NCBI GenBank assembly: GCA_964445135.1
Contig: CAYUJW010000008.1
Location: 1 to 30,601 of the forward strand
Source: JACOTV01 sp964445135
GTDB taxonomy: Bacteria; Patescibacteriota; Microgenomatia; UBA1406; GWC2-37-13
Length of the DNA stretch: 30,601 nt
Reading direction: 5' to 3'
In this document: in pieces, positions 1-8,790 of the stretch
Position numbering within the stretch: position 1 is the stretch's first letter
How the letters are laid out: every line of letters begins with the position of its first letter
Translations under genes and position numbers: made by a program
Notes under the pieces: model-generated
What the model was told of the DNA's origin: nothing
Seen by the model: only the letters and a program-made list of their open reading frames with translations
Database searches by the model: none

Positions 1-317
1 ACGCGAAGTGAGCGTTCAACTTCTGCCGTAAAATCTACGTGACCTGGGGTATCGATGATGTTAATGCGCACATCACGCCAAAAGGTGGTAGTGGCCGCCG
101 ACACAATAGTGATGCCGCGCTCACGCTCTTGATCCATCCAATCCATTTGGGTATTTCCTTCATCAATGTCACCAATTTTGTACGATCGTCCGGTATAAAA
201 CAGAATTCGCTCCGTTGTGGTTGTTTTGCCTGAATCGATGTGGGCGATAATGCCTACGTTTCTAATCATGTTCAGCGGAACATTGCGATCTTTGGTGATG
301 ATATTATTTTGTGCCAT
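1..317 (-). CDS. fusA: Elongation factor G, N-terminal part (cut by window edge)
   Basis: Translational GTPase that moves tRNA and mRNA through the ribosome and, with RRF, recycles it. About 105 N-terminal codons are visible, starting at the ATG at 317-315. The P-loop reads AHIDSGKTT (usual form AHIDAGKTT). It is followed by the switch I region, with QERERGIT, and the G3 motif DTPGHVDF, all characteristic of EF-G. The N-terminus is a few residues longer than usual; an ATG at the MIRNV codon just before the G domain is an alternative start. The gene is last in the visible rpoB-rpoC-rpsL-rpsG-fusA order and is separated from rpsG by 163 bp, an unusually wide gap for this operon. The remainder lies left of the window, so completeness cannot be judged. 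Confidence 0.97.
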   Translation of the reverse strand, partial: MAQNNIITKDRNVPLNMIRNVGIIAHIDSGKTTTTERILFYTGRSYKIGDIDEGNTQMDWMDQERERGITIVSAATTTFWRDVRINIIDTPGHVDFTAEVERSLR

Positions 318-480
318 AGAAATATAAAATTATGAATTGAGAATAGAGAATTAAGAATTAAGGATACCATGTTTTCATGCTCAGAAGTTGCACGAGTAAA
401 CCGGTAAAATTACGCACAGATAATTCTTAAATCACCACTCTCAAATACGGGAAAACACCCCTTGAGTAATGGTTATGGAT
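318..480 (-). other. rpsG-fusA intergenic leader with hairpin
   Basis: This 163-bp spacer between rpsG and fusA holds no gene that I can see. On the minus strand an imperfect hairpin lies at 440-466, with outer arms CTCAA/TTGAG and inner GGG/CCC. It has no downstream T-run, so it does not look like an intrinsic terminator. Closer to fusA, at about 333-362, there are short AT-rich near-repeats built on GAATT/GAATA. No Shine-Dalgarno sequence precedes fusA. It could act as an mRNA leader or processing region that sets EF-G level separately from S12/S7; that is inference. Confidence 0.35.
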
Positions 481-954
481 TTACCACTTCAAGTGAGCAA
501 ACGCTTTGTTTGCATCAGCGAGTTTTTCAGTCTGCATACGCTTGGCAACTGCATTCCCCTGATTTTGAGCAGCCTCTTTGATTTCAGTGTACAGTTTGTC
601 AGCAAATGTTCGAAACTCTTTGTTTGAGCGGGTTTTTGCGGTATCGATGATCCAGTTAAGAGCCAAGTATAGTTTGCGTTCACGACGAACGTCAATTGGC
701 ACCAAGTATGACGCGCCGCCTAATCGTCGAGGTTTTACTTCGTGTTGTGGCGCAACGTTGTTGATGGCCTGCGTGAGGATCTTGAGAGGATCTTCTTTAT
801 CAGCTTCAAACTTACGGCACATTGAGTACACAAGGTTTTGTGCAACACTGTGTTTGCCGTCTACCATTACGTAGTTGATGAGCTTTGCAATTTCAAAACT
901 GTTGTAAACAGGATCTTCGTGAACTGGTTGTCGTTTATATGCGTGTCTTGGCAT
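481..954 (-). CDS. rpsG: 30S ribosomal protein S7
   Basis: Primary 16S rRNA-binding protein that nucleates assembly of the 30S head and lines the mRNA exit and E site. The 157-residue product has the normal family length and starts MPRHAYKRQP. The conserved S7 block PRRLGGASYLVP sits around residues 75-86, followed by RRERKLYLALNWI and the basic helix region; the C-terminus ends in KAFAHLKW. The gene lies 19 bp downstream of rpsL and is surely cotranscribed with it. The upstream sequence is AT-rich with no recognisable Shine-Dalgarno. In E. coli S7 represses this operon; whether that applies here cannot be seen from the sequence. Confidence 0.97.
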   Translation of the reverse strand: MPRHAYKRQPVHEDPVYNSFEIAKLINYVMVDGKHSVAQNLVYSMCRKFEADKEDPLKILTQAINNVAPQHEVKPRRLGGASYLVPIDVRRERKLYLALNWIIDTAKTRSNKEFRTFADKLYTEIKEAAQNQGNAVAKRMQTEKLADANKAFAHLKW

Positions 955-973
955 GGAATATTTCTATAATTTA

Positions 974-1384
974 TTACTTAACTTTCTTGCTACCGTACTT
1001 TGAGCGTGAGGTCTTGCGCTTATCAACACCATTTGCGTCAAACTTTCCACGAACAATATGGTATTTTACACCTGGCAAATCTTTCACACGTCCACCACGC
1101 ACAAGAACAATTGAATGCTCAGCAAGATTGTGGCCAATTCCCTGAATGTACGCAGTTACTTCCATCTTGTTTGATAGACGTACACGTGCCACTTTTCGAA
1201 GCGCTGAGTTCGGCTTTTTAGGGGTCATGGTACGAACGACAGTACACACACCTCTTTTCAGAGGAGAGTTGTGCGCCACGTATCGACGCTTAAGGGCATT
1301 AAAATTTTCTTTTAAAGCAACCGCACGAGATTTTTTAGTCCTCTTTTGGCGCTTGTGCTTTATCAGCTGGTTGATTGTCGGCAT
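974..1384 (-). CDS. rpsL: 30S ribosomal protein S12
   Basis: Decoding-centre protein that monitors codon-anticodon pairing in the A site. The 136-residue product contains the hallmark block TPKKPNSALRKVARVRL, with the lysine that is mutated in streptomycin resistance left intact, and RGGRVKDLPGVKYHIVRG. Between the N-terminus and the KRGVC motif there is an insert of roughly a dozen residues compared with E. coli S12, of the kind also present in Firmicutes S12. The usual GHNLQEHS motif reads GHNLAEHS, and a proline or glycine two residues before that glycine is replaced by glutamine. The start codon at 1384 lies inside the rpoC coding region, giving a 50-bp out-of-frame overlap with the last codons of rpoC. 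No Shine-Dalgarno is visible, so initiation may depend on translational coupling to rpoC. Confidence 0.97.
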   Translation of the reverse strand: MPTINQLIKHKRQKRTKKSRAVALKENFNALKRRYVAHNSPLKRGVCTVVRTMTPKKPNSALRKVARVRLSNKMEVTAYIQGIGHNLAEHSIVLVRGGRVKDLPGVKYHIVRGKFDANGVDKRKTSRSKYGSKKVK

Positions 1385-4300
1385 ATGAATTTAAAAATTG
1401 ACCGTAATACTTGTCAATAAGCTCCCCAGTAACTGGGATGAGCCTTCCAATTATAACATTTTCTTTCAAGCCCAGCAAGTAGTCAACTTGACCCTTGATA
1501 GCGGCTTGTGAAAGCACATTTGTTGTTTGTTCAAAGGACGCTGATGACAGCCATGAATCAGTGTGAATAGCGGCCTTTGTGATGCCGAGAATTGACACTT
1601 TTCCAACTGCTGGCTTTGCGCCTTGTGACAACATCTTTTTGTTTTCTTCTTCGAAGCGAATGAATGAAACCACTTCGTCTTTGAGGAATGCGGTATCACC
1701 TTCATCTTCGATAATGATCTTTTCGCTCATTTTGCGGATAATCACTTCAAAGTGCTTATCATGAATGCCAATTCCTTGTGATTCATAGACATTTTGCACT
1801 TCGCTTAACAGATAAATCTGCGCAGAATGGAGACCCTTGATCGACAACACATCGCTTACATCAAGTGATCCTTCAGAAAGCGCTGAGCCCTTGGCCACCA
1901 AATCGCCATCTTTGATCTTGAGTTGCTGTGACATAGGAATCATAAACTCTTGTTCCGTGTGGGCTGTTGCATCAGTTGGGGTCACTTTGATCATGTACGC
2001 TTCGCGTGTTCGATCTTCCGTGATCTCGACTTTTCCAGCAAATTCAGCAATTGGGGATACCACTTTTGGTGTACGAGCTTCAAACAACTCTTCAACACGT
2101 GGCAAGCCTTGGGTAACGTCTGAAATAACGATTCCTCCAAAGTGGCGAACACGCATCGTCAACTGTGTTCCTGGCTCACCAATGGATTGAGCAGCCATGA
2201 CACCAACTGGTACGCCGATTTCGACTGGGCGACGAGTTGATAAGTCAATTCCGTAACACATCTGACATACGCCGTATTTTGCCTGACAGTAAAGTGCTGA
2301 GCGAACGACGGCCTGGCTCACTTGATGTTTGGCAATTTCTTTCAATTCTTCCTCATCAATTAAAGTGCGGTCGGCGAATAAGACGGTTCCTTTGGAATCT
2401 TTAAGGTCGGCGGCCAAGTAACGTCCACGGATACGATCCATAAACTTCTCGCCTCGAATGTCCTCGGTTGTGATGTCAAGACCATTCACGGTGCCACAGT
2501 CAACTTGGCGCACAATCATATCATGTGCCACATCAACCAATCGTCGTGTCAAATATCCGGCATCGGCGGTCTTTAAGGCCGAGTCAGTCAAACCTTTTCG
2601 CGCACCTCGAGCTGAGATGACGTATTCAAAGATTGACAAACCTTCGCGGTAATTTGATTTTGTAGGTACTTCAATAATCTTACCCAATGGATCAACGACC
2701 AATCCTTTGATTGCTGAAAGCTGTTTCAACTGTTCGCGGGATGCACGTGCTCCTCCTGACTTAATGATAATCTTGACAGGATTTTCCTCGTCAATCTTAT
2801 CCCAAGTTTTGTCAGCGAGTTTTTCAGTGGTGTCAATCCATAGTTTGTTTGAGTGACGTCGTCGCTCATCTGCGGTGAGCAATCCCTGTGCATAGCTGGC
2901 TTGCAGCTTTGCCACTTCAATTTCTGTCTCATGGACGATTTGATCCTTATCAGGAGTTGTTTCACAGTCAAAGACAGAGACTGACAATCCAGAAGCAATG
3001 GTTGCTCCCCAGAATCCAATTTCCTTCAGCTTGTCGATGAGTTCACCAACTTTTGAGTTTTCTTCATACAACTTTGATGCTTCCACAATGATGTTTTTCA
3101 CATCAGATGCTTTCATATCTTCGTTGATAAATTGAAGTTCAACAGGCAAGAGTTGATTGACCATCACGCGTCCAACTGAGGTGCGCATCATTTGACCACC
3201 AATCATGGTGATTATTGGCTGGCGCAAAGTAATGCGCTCCAATTGATAGGCGCTAATTGCTTGATCGGTGGTACCGTAGCTTCGCAATTCTTCATCCTTT
3301 TTAGCAACAAACGTATTATCAAGTGTGGTGAGGTAATAAATACCAAGTGCCATTTCTTTGTTTGGTAATACGATTGGTGAACCGTCTGCTGGCTTTAAGA
3401 GATTGTGATATGGCAACATGCGGCTCTTGACCTCTTCAATCGACTCCTTCGAAAGCGGCAAGAATACACCCATTGCGTCTCCATCAAAGTCGGCGTTATA
3501 TCCGGCGCAGACTGTTGGATGAAGCTTAATTGCATTTGAGTCAGTAAGTACTGGATAAAATGCAAGAATCGACAACTTGTGTAGTGTAGGCGCACGATTC
3601 AAGAGCACCGGGTGATCTTTGGTTACTTCTTCAAGAATGTCGTAAACCACTGGTTCTCGCAATTCAAGGAAGTTTTTGGCGCTTTTGATGTTTGGCGCAA
3701 ATCCTCGGATGATGATCTCGTGAAGCATATATGGCTTGAAGAGTTCAAGTGCCATTTCTTTTGGAATACCGCACTGATCAATGCGAAGTTCTGGTCCCAC
3801 AATAATGGTTGAACGACCTGAGTAATCAACACGTTTTCCAAGCAAGTTCTGTCGGAAACGACCTTGTTTTCCTCGAAGGACGTCAGACAGGGACTTTTGA
3901 ATCTTGGAAGCTGATCCTTGATTGCGTGCACGACCTCGTGATTTTTGCAAATCCAGAAGTGAGTCGACTGCTTCCTGAAGCATGCGCTTTTCGTTGCGCA
4001 AAATGATTTCAGGAGCTCCAAGCTCAATGAGTTGTTTCAAACGATTGTTACGATTGATGACGCGTCGATAAAAGTCGTTCAAGTCAGAAGTGGCAAACTT
4101 TCCACCAGGAAGCTGAACCACTGGGCGCAAGTCTGGAGGGATGACTGGAAGCACTGACAAGATCATCCAGACAGGCTGTGTTTCACTCTTGATAAAGGCT
4201 TCAATGACACGAACTTTCTTTAACAGTTTGCTTCGTCGTTCTCCCTTGGCCTTGGCCAACTCGTTTAATGTTTCTGAATACAGTTTTGGCAGGTCGAGGT

Positions 4301-5138
4301 TGTCAAGAAGATCGTAGATTGCTTCTGAACCCATTCCAACTTCAACGCACGTATCAAGTCCATATTCGCGAAGATATAGATAGTCATCTTCTTCGATAAG
4401 ATCATTGACCTTGATTGACTTAACAATCTTGATAAATCGTTCAAAGAAGGCTGACTTTGCTGCCTTACGATCAACATAGCGGTTTGAAAGCTGTTTATAG
4501 TGCTCTTTTTCTTTGAGAGTAATCTCGGAAAGTGCAATCTCGGCCTGCTCCTTATTGCCAAGCTTTTTTTGCATGTCTTCTGTCTGTTTGACATAGGTAA
4601 GACGTGCCGCTTCTTTTTCTGATTCATAGCGGTCTTCTTCTTTTTTCAATTCTTCTTTTTTGATTTCTTCCAGCTTTGCAACAGCTTCTTTTTTCTGCTC
4701 ATCGTGTATTTCAAGTACCAAATACAGTGCATAGTAGATGACGCGCTCCAAGGATTGTGGAGGAATGTCAAGAAGGGTGCTTAAGGGGGCAGCGGTGCCT
4801 TTAAAATACCAAATGTGTGCAATTGGTGAGGCGAGCTTGATGTAGCCCATGCGTTCACGGCGAACAGCAGAAGTGGTGACTTCAACTCCGCAGCGATCAC
4901 AGACAATACCTCGATATCGAATACGCTTATACTTTCCACAGTAACACTCGTAGTCTTTGGTAGGTCCAAAAATTCGCTCATCAAAAAGACCATCTTTTTC
5001 TGGTCTAAGTGTTCGATAATTAATGGTTTCTGGTTTGGTTACTTCGCCACCCTTTGCCCAAGAAAGCACGTCTTCTGGTGAAGCCAGGCGTATGCGCAAT
5101 CCGCTAAAGTCGACGATATTGAGATCTGAGTTTTCCAT
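1335..5138 (-). CDS. rpoC: DNA-directed RNA polymerase subunit beta'
   Basis: Largest RNA polymerase subunit, carrying the catalytic magnesium site. The product is 1267 residues. It has an N-terminal zinc site with Cys65, Cys67, Cys80 and Cys83 (CYCGKY, CDRCGVE), the active-site loop NADFDGD at residues 548-554, and a second zinc site ending in CQAKYGVCQMC, followed by the conserved GVMAAQSIGEPGTQLTMR segment. Residues about 142-235 form a highly charged, Lys/Glu-rich probable coiled coil between the first zinc region and the GMGSEAIYDLL block; similar insertions occur in actinobacterial beta'. The gene starts 25 bp downstream of rpoB. Its last 16 codons plus stop overlap the start of rpsL in another frame, giving the polymerase a short acidic tail ending KAQAPKED. 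Confidence 0.98.
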   Translation of the reverse strand: MENSDLNIVDFSGLRIRLASPEDVLSWAKGGEVTKPETINYRTLRPEKDGLFDERIFGPTKDYECYCGKYKRIRYRGIVCDRCGVEVTTSAVRRERMGYIKLASPIAHIWYFKGTAAPLSTLLDIPPQSLERVIYYALYLVLEIHDEQKKEAVAKLEEIKKEELKKEEDRYESEKEAARLTYVKQTEDMQKKLGNKEQAEIALSEITLKEKEHYKQLSNRYVDRKAAKSAFFERFIKIVKSIKVNDLIEEDDYLYLREYGLDTCVEVGMGSEAIYDLLDNLDLPKLYSETLNELAKAKGERRSKLLKKVRVIEAFIKSETQPVWMILSVLPVIPPDLRPVVQLPGGKFATSDLNDFYRRVINRNNRLKQLIELGAPEIILRNEKRMLQEAVDSLLDLQKSRGRARNQGSASKIQKSLSDVLRGKQGRFRQNLLGKRVDYSGRSTIIVGPELRIDQCGIPKEMALELFKPYMLHEIIIRGFAPNIKSAKNFLELREPVVYDILEEVTKDHPVLLNRAPTLHKLSILAFYPVLTDSNAIKLHPTVCAGYNADFDGDAMGVFLPLSKESIEEVKSRMLPYHNLLKPADGSPIVLPNKEMALGIYYLTTLDNTFVAKKDEELRSYGTTDQAISAYQLERITLRQPIITMIGGQMMRTSVGRVMVNQLLPVELQFINEDMKASDVKNIIVEASKLYEENSKVGELIDKLKEIGFWGATIASGLSVSVFDCETTPDKDQIVHETEIEVAKLQASYAQGLLTADERRRHSNKLWIDTTEKLADKTWDKIDEENPVKIIIKSGGARASREQLKQLSAIKGLVVDPLGKIIEVPTKSNYREGLSIFEYVISARGARKGLTDSALKTADAGYLTRRLVDVAHDMIVRQVDCGTVNGLDITTEDIRGEKFMDRIRGRYLAADLKDSKGTVLFADRTLIDEEELKEIAKHQVSQAVVRSALYCQAKYGVCQMCYGIDLSTRRPVEIGVPVGVMAAQSIGEPGTQLTMRVRHFGGIVISDVTQGLPRVEELFEARTPKVVSPIAEFAGKVEITEDRTREAYMIKVTPTDATAHTEQEFMIPMSQQLKIKDGDLVAKGSALSEGSLDVSDVLSIKGLHSAQIYLLSEVQNVYESQGIGIHDKHFEVIIRKMSEKIIIEDEGDTAFLKDEVVSFIRFEEENKKMLSQGAKPAVGKVSILGITKAAIHTDSWLSSASFEQTTNVLSQAAIKGQVDYLLGLKENVIIGRLIPVTGELIDKYYGQFLNSYADNQPADKAQAPKED

Positions 5139-5163
5139 GATTATTGTTGGGTCGTTGGGCGAT

Positions 5164-8100
5164 TTATTTCATGTAATCAATTGATAATCCGAGCGCATTC
5201 AACTCTTTCAAGAGTACGTGGAATGATTCGGGAACGTTAGATTGTGGAATATCGAGTCCTTTGATGATTGCTTCAAACGCTTTGACACGTCCGCGAAGAT
5301 CGTCTGATTTGATGGTCAACATTTCTTGCAACACGTGTGGTACGCGATGTGATTCCAAGGCCCACACTTCCATCTCTCCAAATCGCTGTCCTCCCATTTG
5401 GCTCTTTCCACCGAGTGGCTGTTGAGTGACAAGTGAGTATGGTCCGACTGATCGAGCATGGAATTTATCTTCAATCATATGAATAAGCTTCATGATGTAT
5501 CCAACACCGACTAAGGCTTTTCGCTCAAATGGTCGGCCAGTTGCTCCGTCATAGAGTGTGACTTTTCCATCTGCTGGAAGTCCAAGCTTGGCAAGTTCTC
5601 CAATAATAAATTCTTCTTGAATCTTTTCAAAGATTGGGAAGGACATTTTGGTCTGTTCTGACAAGGCAATCAAGCCAATGAGTGTTTCATACAACTGTCC
5701 CAAGTTCATGCGTGCAAGAATCGAAAGTGGGGAGATGATGATATCAACTGGCGTTCCGTCTTCCATATATGGCATGTCCCACTCAGGCAGAATGCGCGAG
5801 ATGACACCTTTGTTACCATGTCGGCCTGCAAGCTTATCTCCAACTGAGATTTTTCTCAGCTGAGCGATGGTGACAAGCACTCGCTTTAGAATGCTTGGTT
5901 CAAGCTCGTTTGGATCCTTTTTGGTATCGATGATATCAATGTTTACGACTGTTCCGCGCTTACCGTAAGGTACGCGAAGCGAAGTGTCTTTGACATCTTT
6001 TGCTTTTTCTCCAAAGATTGCACGAAGCAATCGCTCTTCTGCTGATAATTCTTTTTCTCCTTTTGGCGCAACTTTTCCGACCAAAATATTACCACCTTTG
6101 ACTTCAGTTCCATTGAGAATGAGTCCTTCTTTGTCAAGATGTGACAAGATTTCTTCACGAACATTTGGAATGTCTCGTGTTAATTCTTCAGGTCCGAGCT
6201 TGGTGTCTGTCAAATCTGCAATAAATTCTTCGCTTGAGATTGAGGTGAGCAAGTCTTCACGAACCAATCGCTCAGAGACTACAAATCCGTCTTCGTATCC
6301 CAAACCGTTTAATGATGTGTATGCAATGACCAAGTTTTGACCAAGAGCAAGCTTTCCATCTTCTGAGGATGGTCCATCAATCAACAAATCGCCCTTTTTG
6401 ATTTTTTGCTTTGCTTCAACGCGTGGGCGCTGATCAAATACGACATCTTTGTTTGTTTTGATAAATCGTTCGAGTTGATATGTGTATTCCTTACCACTCT
6501 TGCCAGTCATCGATACGCGACGTCCGTCAATGTAGCTGATAACGCCATCTTCAGGGGCAAAAATAGTGCGATTTAAGGCGGAAGCAACCTTGCGTTCCAT
6601 ACCTGTTCCAACGTATGGAGATGAAGGTCGAACCAAAGGAACGGCCTGACATTGCATGTGAGTACCCATGAGGGCACGGCTTGCATCATCATTTTGCAAA
6701 AATGGAATGAGTGCGGCTGAGGCACCAACTGCCTGACGTGGTGATAGATCAATATAATCAAGTTTGTTAGGAGTAACTTCGATCACGTCACCATTGTGGC
6801 GAGCAATCAAGCGTTCGTCCTGAATGACTCCCTTGTCATCAATTTTCAAGGTATCTGAAGCAATAAAGTATTGCTCTTCGTCATCAGCTTGGAAATATTC
6901 GATTTTGTCTGTAATTCGTGCTTTTCCGTTTTTGACTTCAATCTTTCGATAAGGAGTCTCAAGGAAGTTGTATTTATTTACACGACTGTAGAGGGACATG
7001 TATGTAACGACACCAATGTTTGGACCTTCTGGCGATCGGATCGGACAAATACGTCCATATTGCGATGCAGAAATATCACGGATCGAGAATGAGGCGCGCT
7101 CTTTTTCAATACCGCCTGGACCACCAACGGTGATACGACGTATATTATCAAGCTCAGAAAGTGGATTTGTCTGATCAACGATTGTTGACAATTGATTGGT
7201 TCGATAGAAAGAATTCAAAGCAACAGTGAGCGGCTTTGAGTTTACAACCTGAGAAGGAGTGACTGATGTTTCGCCGGCCACTAAGCTCATGCGCTCTTTG
7301 ATTTCGCGCTCAGCTCGCACCATACCGACACGAATGCCGTACATGCCGATGAGTTCGCCAACTGTTCGAAGACGTCGATTTCCAAGATGATCGATATCGT
7401 CAAATGATCCTTCGCCTGAGGCAACGCGCATCAAGTTTTTAATGGATTCGAGGATATCTTCTTTATCAAGCAAATGATGTTCATGATCGACTGGCTTATT
7501 GAGCCCGAGTCGTTTATTCATTTTGTATCGTCCAACGTTGGACAATGAGTATCTACGATGGCTAAAGAGGAGGCTGTTGAGGGTGTCAATGGCATTTTCC
7601 AAAACCAAAGGCTCACCTGGCTTAACTTTCTTATAGATCTCTAAAATAGCGTCATTTTTACTTTGGGTATGATCTTTCTTGAGAGTTGGGGCAATGTATT
7701 TTTCAACCAAATTCACATCGATATCACGGAATTCGTTCATGATCTTTGTGTCATTGTCGCCGTCGAAGGCTCGAATGAGGGTGGATGCATAGAATTTACG
7801 CTTTTTATTGACTTTGACTTCAACAAGACTATTTTTGTTGATGGTAATGTCAATCCAAGCACCGATATATGGACGAATTTCAGCGTTGTATAGGGTGAGG
7901 CCGGTTGTCTTGTCAATCTCGGCTGTATAAAAGACGCCAGGTGATCGAACAAGCTGGGAAATAACAACACGCTCAATTCCATTGATGATAAAGCTGCCGC
8001 GATCGGTCATCTTTGGAAGATTGAAAAAGTATACGTCTTGCTTTTTTTCTTGACCGGTCTTTTTGTTTAAGAGTCGTAGTTTGACGTAAACTGGGGTATC

Positions 8101-8367
8101 GAAGGTAAGCTTTTTCTTCAAGCAAAGCTCGAGTGGATAGCGTGGATCGCCAAAGTAAATGTCTTCAAAAAACAAGGTAAACTTTTTTCCGGTATAATCG
8201 TTGACTGGGAAAAATTCTTCTAAAATGTTTCGGAGATCGTGTTCTAAGAATCGTGTCCAGGATTGTTTTTGTATTTCTATGAGGTCAAGTTGTTCAAGTT
8301 CAGGTTCGCTTTTGCCAAGAAGCAGATTTTTGTGGGCTGGTTTAGATGGGTTGAGTGTATTTTGCAT
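5164..8367 (-). CDS. rpoB: DNA-directed RNA polymerase subunit beta
   Basis: RNA polymerase beta subunit, forming the catalytic cleft with beta'. At 1067 residues it is a short form; E. coli has 1342, the difference being lineage-specific inserts. Conserved landmarks are HLGNRRLRTVGEL at about 327-339, the fork-loop/rifampicin region at 391-417, CPIRSPEGPNIG at about 441-452, and GGKSQMGGQRFGEMEVWALE near the C-terminus. In the rifampicin pocket several usual contact residues differ: with E. coli numbering, Q513 is T, H526 is N, S531 is T and L533 is G, while D516, R529 and G534 are kept. The ATG at 8367 follows a leader of about 95 nt with three hairpins and no Shine-Dalgarno. Unlike most bacteria, no rplJ/rplL pair precedes it. 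Confidence 0.98.
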   Translation of the reverse strand: MQNTLNPSKPAHKNLLLGKSEPELEQLDLIEIQKQSWTRFLEHDLRNILEEFFPVNDYTGKKFTLFFEDIYFGDPRYPLELCLKKKLTFDTPVYVKLRLLNKKTGQEKKQDVYFFNLPKMTDRGSFIINGIERVVISQLVRSPGVFYTAEIDKTTGLTLYNAEIRPYIGAWIDITINKNSLVEVKVNKKRKFYASTLIRAFDGDNDTKIMNEFRDIDVNLVEKYIAPTLKKDHTQSKNDAILEIYKKVKPGEPLVLENAIDTLNSLLFSHRRYSLSNVGRYKMNKRLGLNKPVDHEHHLLDKEDILESIKNLMRVASGEGSFDDIDHLGNRRLRTVGELIGMYGIRVGMVRAEREIKERMSLVAGETSVTPSQVVNSKPLTVALNSFYRTNQLSTIVDQTNPLSELDNIRRITVGGPGGIEKERASFSIRDISASQYGRICPIRSPEGPNIGVVTYMSLYSRVNKYNFLETPYRKIEVKNGKARITDKIEYFQADDEEQYFIASDTLKIDDKGVIQDERLIARHNGDVIEVTPNKLDYIDLSPRQAVGASAALIPFLQNDDASRALMGTHMQCQAVPLVRPSSPYVGTGMERKVASALNRTIFAPEDGVISYIDGRRVSMTGKSGKEYTYQLERFIKTNKDVVFDQRPRVEAKQKIKKGDLLIDGPSSEDGKLALGQNLVIAYTSLNGLGYEDGFVVSERLVREDLLTSISSEEFIADLTDTKLGPEELTRDIPNVREEILSHLDKEGLILNGTEVKGGNILVGKVAPKGEKELSAEERLLRAIFGEKAKDVKDTSLRVPYGKRGTVVNIDIIDTKKDPNELEPSILKRVLVTIAQLRKISVGDKLAGRHGNKGVISRILPEWDMPYMEDGTPVDIIISPLSILARMNLGQLYETLIGLIALSEQTKMSFPIFEKIQEEFIIGELAKLGLPADGKVTLYDGATGRPFERKALVGVGYIMKLIHMIEDKFHARSVGPYSLVTQQPLGGKSQMGGQRFGEMEVWALESHRVPHVLQEMLTIKSDDLRGRVKAFEAIIKGLDIPQSNVPESFHVLLKELNALGLSIDYMK

Positions 8368-8372
8368 TTACA

Positions 8373-8448
8373 GTTCAAAATGAACAACTAGTGAGGAAGG
8401 GAAATAGTCCCTAATGACCAAAGAAAAGACCCCCATACGTATTGGGGG
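8373..8448 (-). promoter_or_regulatory. rpoB mRNA leader with three consecutive hairpins
   Basis: Between the predicted transcription start (about 8462) and the rpoB ATG the transcript can form three hairpins. The first is at 8430-8448, a CCCCC/GGGGG stem around a partly self-complementary loop, followed by TCTTTTCTTT. The second is at 8398-8412, AGGGA/TCCCT with loop CTATT. The third is at 8373-8385, GTTCA/TGAAC with a TTT loop, five bases before the start codon. The first resembles an intrinsic terminator but sits about 13 nt into the rpoB transcript. It could be an early attenuator, a stabilising 5' hairpin, or a terminator for readthrough from the genes at 8542-9040. The last stem could hinder ribosome access. 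Function is inferred. Confidence 0.55.
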
Positions 8449-8468
8449 AATCATTTTCAAGTTCCTAC

Positions 8469-8497
8469 ATAATACATCATGGCGATTGTGATGTCAA
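8469..8497 (-). promoter_or_regulatory. Sigma-70-type promoter of the rpoBC-rpsLG-fusA operon
   Basis: On the minus strand the -35 box TTGACA (8492-8497) and the -10 box TATTAT (8469-8474) are separated by exactly 17 bp. The -35 is full consensus and the -10 matches five of six positions. Transcription should start near 8461-8463, about 95 nt before the rpoB ATG. This is the strongest promoter match I find in the window, as expected for the RNA polymerase and ribosomal protein operon. Confidence 0.85.
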
Positions 8498-8541
8498 TAT
8501 GTATTTTGCACAATATATACATAAAACAGCAGTTTCACCAG

Positions 8542-8790
8542 TTATTCTTTTTGTTTGGTATGTGCCAAGAGCCGAGGCTTGCTTGGCGCGACTTCCTTTT
8601 TCTTGTTAAAAATGACTTCGTCAATAAAATCAGAAACGATCGTTTCCCAATTCTCAGAAACCTTTAGTATACGAGTTGTGTGCTCGCGTCCGTGCTTTGT
8701 TCCCAAAAAATACGCCAGTGCTCCAGCCGTCAGCATACCAACCCCAATGCCTGAGAAAAATCCTGGATTGCTGTCGCGATGATTATTCAT
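8542..8790 (-). CDS. Small single-pass membrane protein, YtxH-like
   Basis: The product is 82 residues from the ATG at 8790. That start overlaps the stop of the upstream gene by 8 bp (ATGAATAA), favouring it over a start 10 codons earlier. Residues about 11-32 form a glycine-rich transmembrane helix (FFSGIGVGMLTAGALAYFLG), followed by a cytoplasmic KHGRE segment and a charged tail with many lysines. This layout matches the YtxH/gas-vesicle-like family, whose members have poorly defined envelope or stress roles. It is cotranscribed with the DUF948-like gene, a pairing also seen in Firmicutes. Family assignment rests on topology and composition, so it is tentative. Confidence 0.7.
   Translation of the reverse strand: MNNHRDSNPGFFSGIGVGMLTAGALAYFLGTKHGREHTTRILKVSENWETIVSDFIDEVIFNKKKEVAPSKPRLLAHTKQKE

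Noticed and set aside
974..1384. Insert in S12 as a novel feature
   Set aside because: A similar insert before KRGVC is known in Firmicutes S12 proteins, so it is not new.
3623..4027. Long antisense open frames within rpoC and rpoB
   Set aside because: They are shadow frames of the conserved subunits, with no recognisable protein character.
8430..8448. CCCCC/GGGGG hairpin as a simple terminator of the YtxH-like operon
   Set aside because: It lies downstream of the strong rpoB promoter, inside the rpoB leader, so a pure upstream terminator role does not explain its place. It is reported as a leader element with both options kept open.
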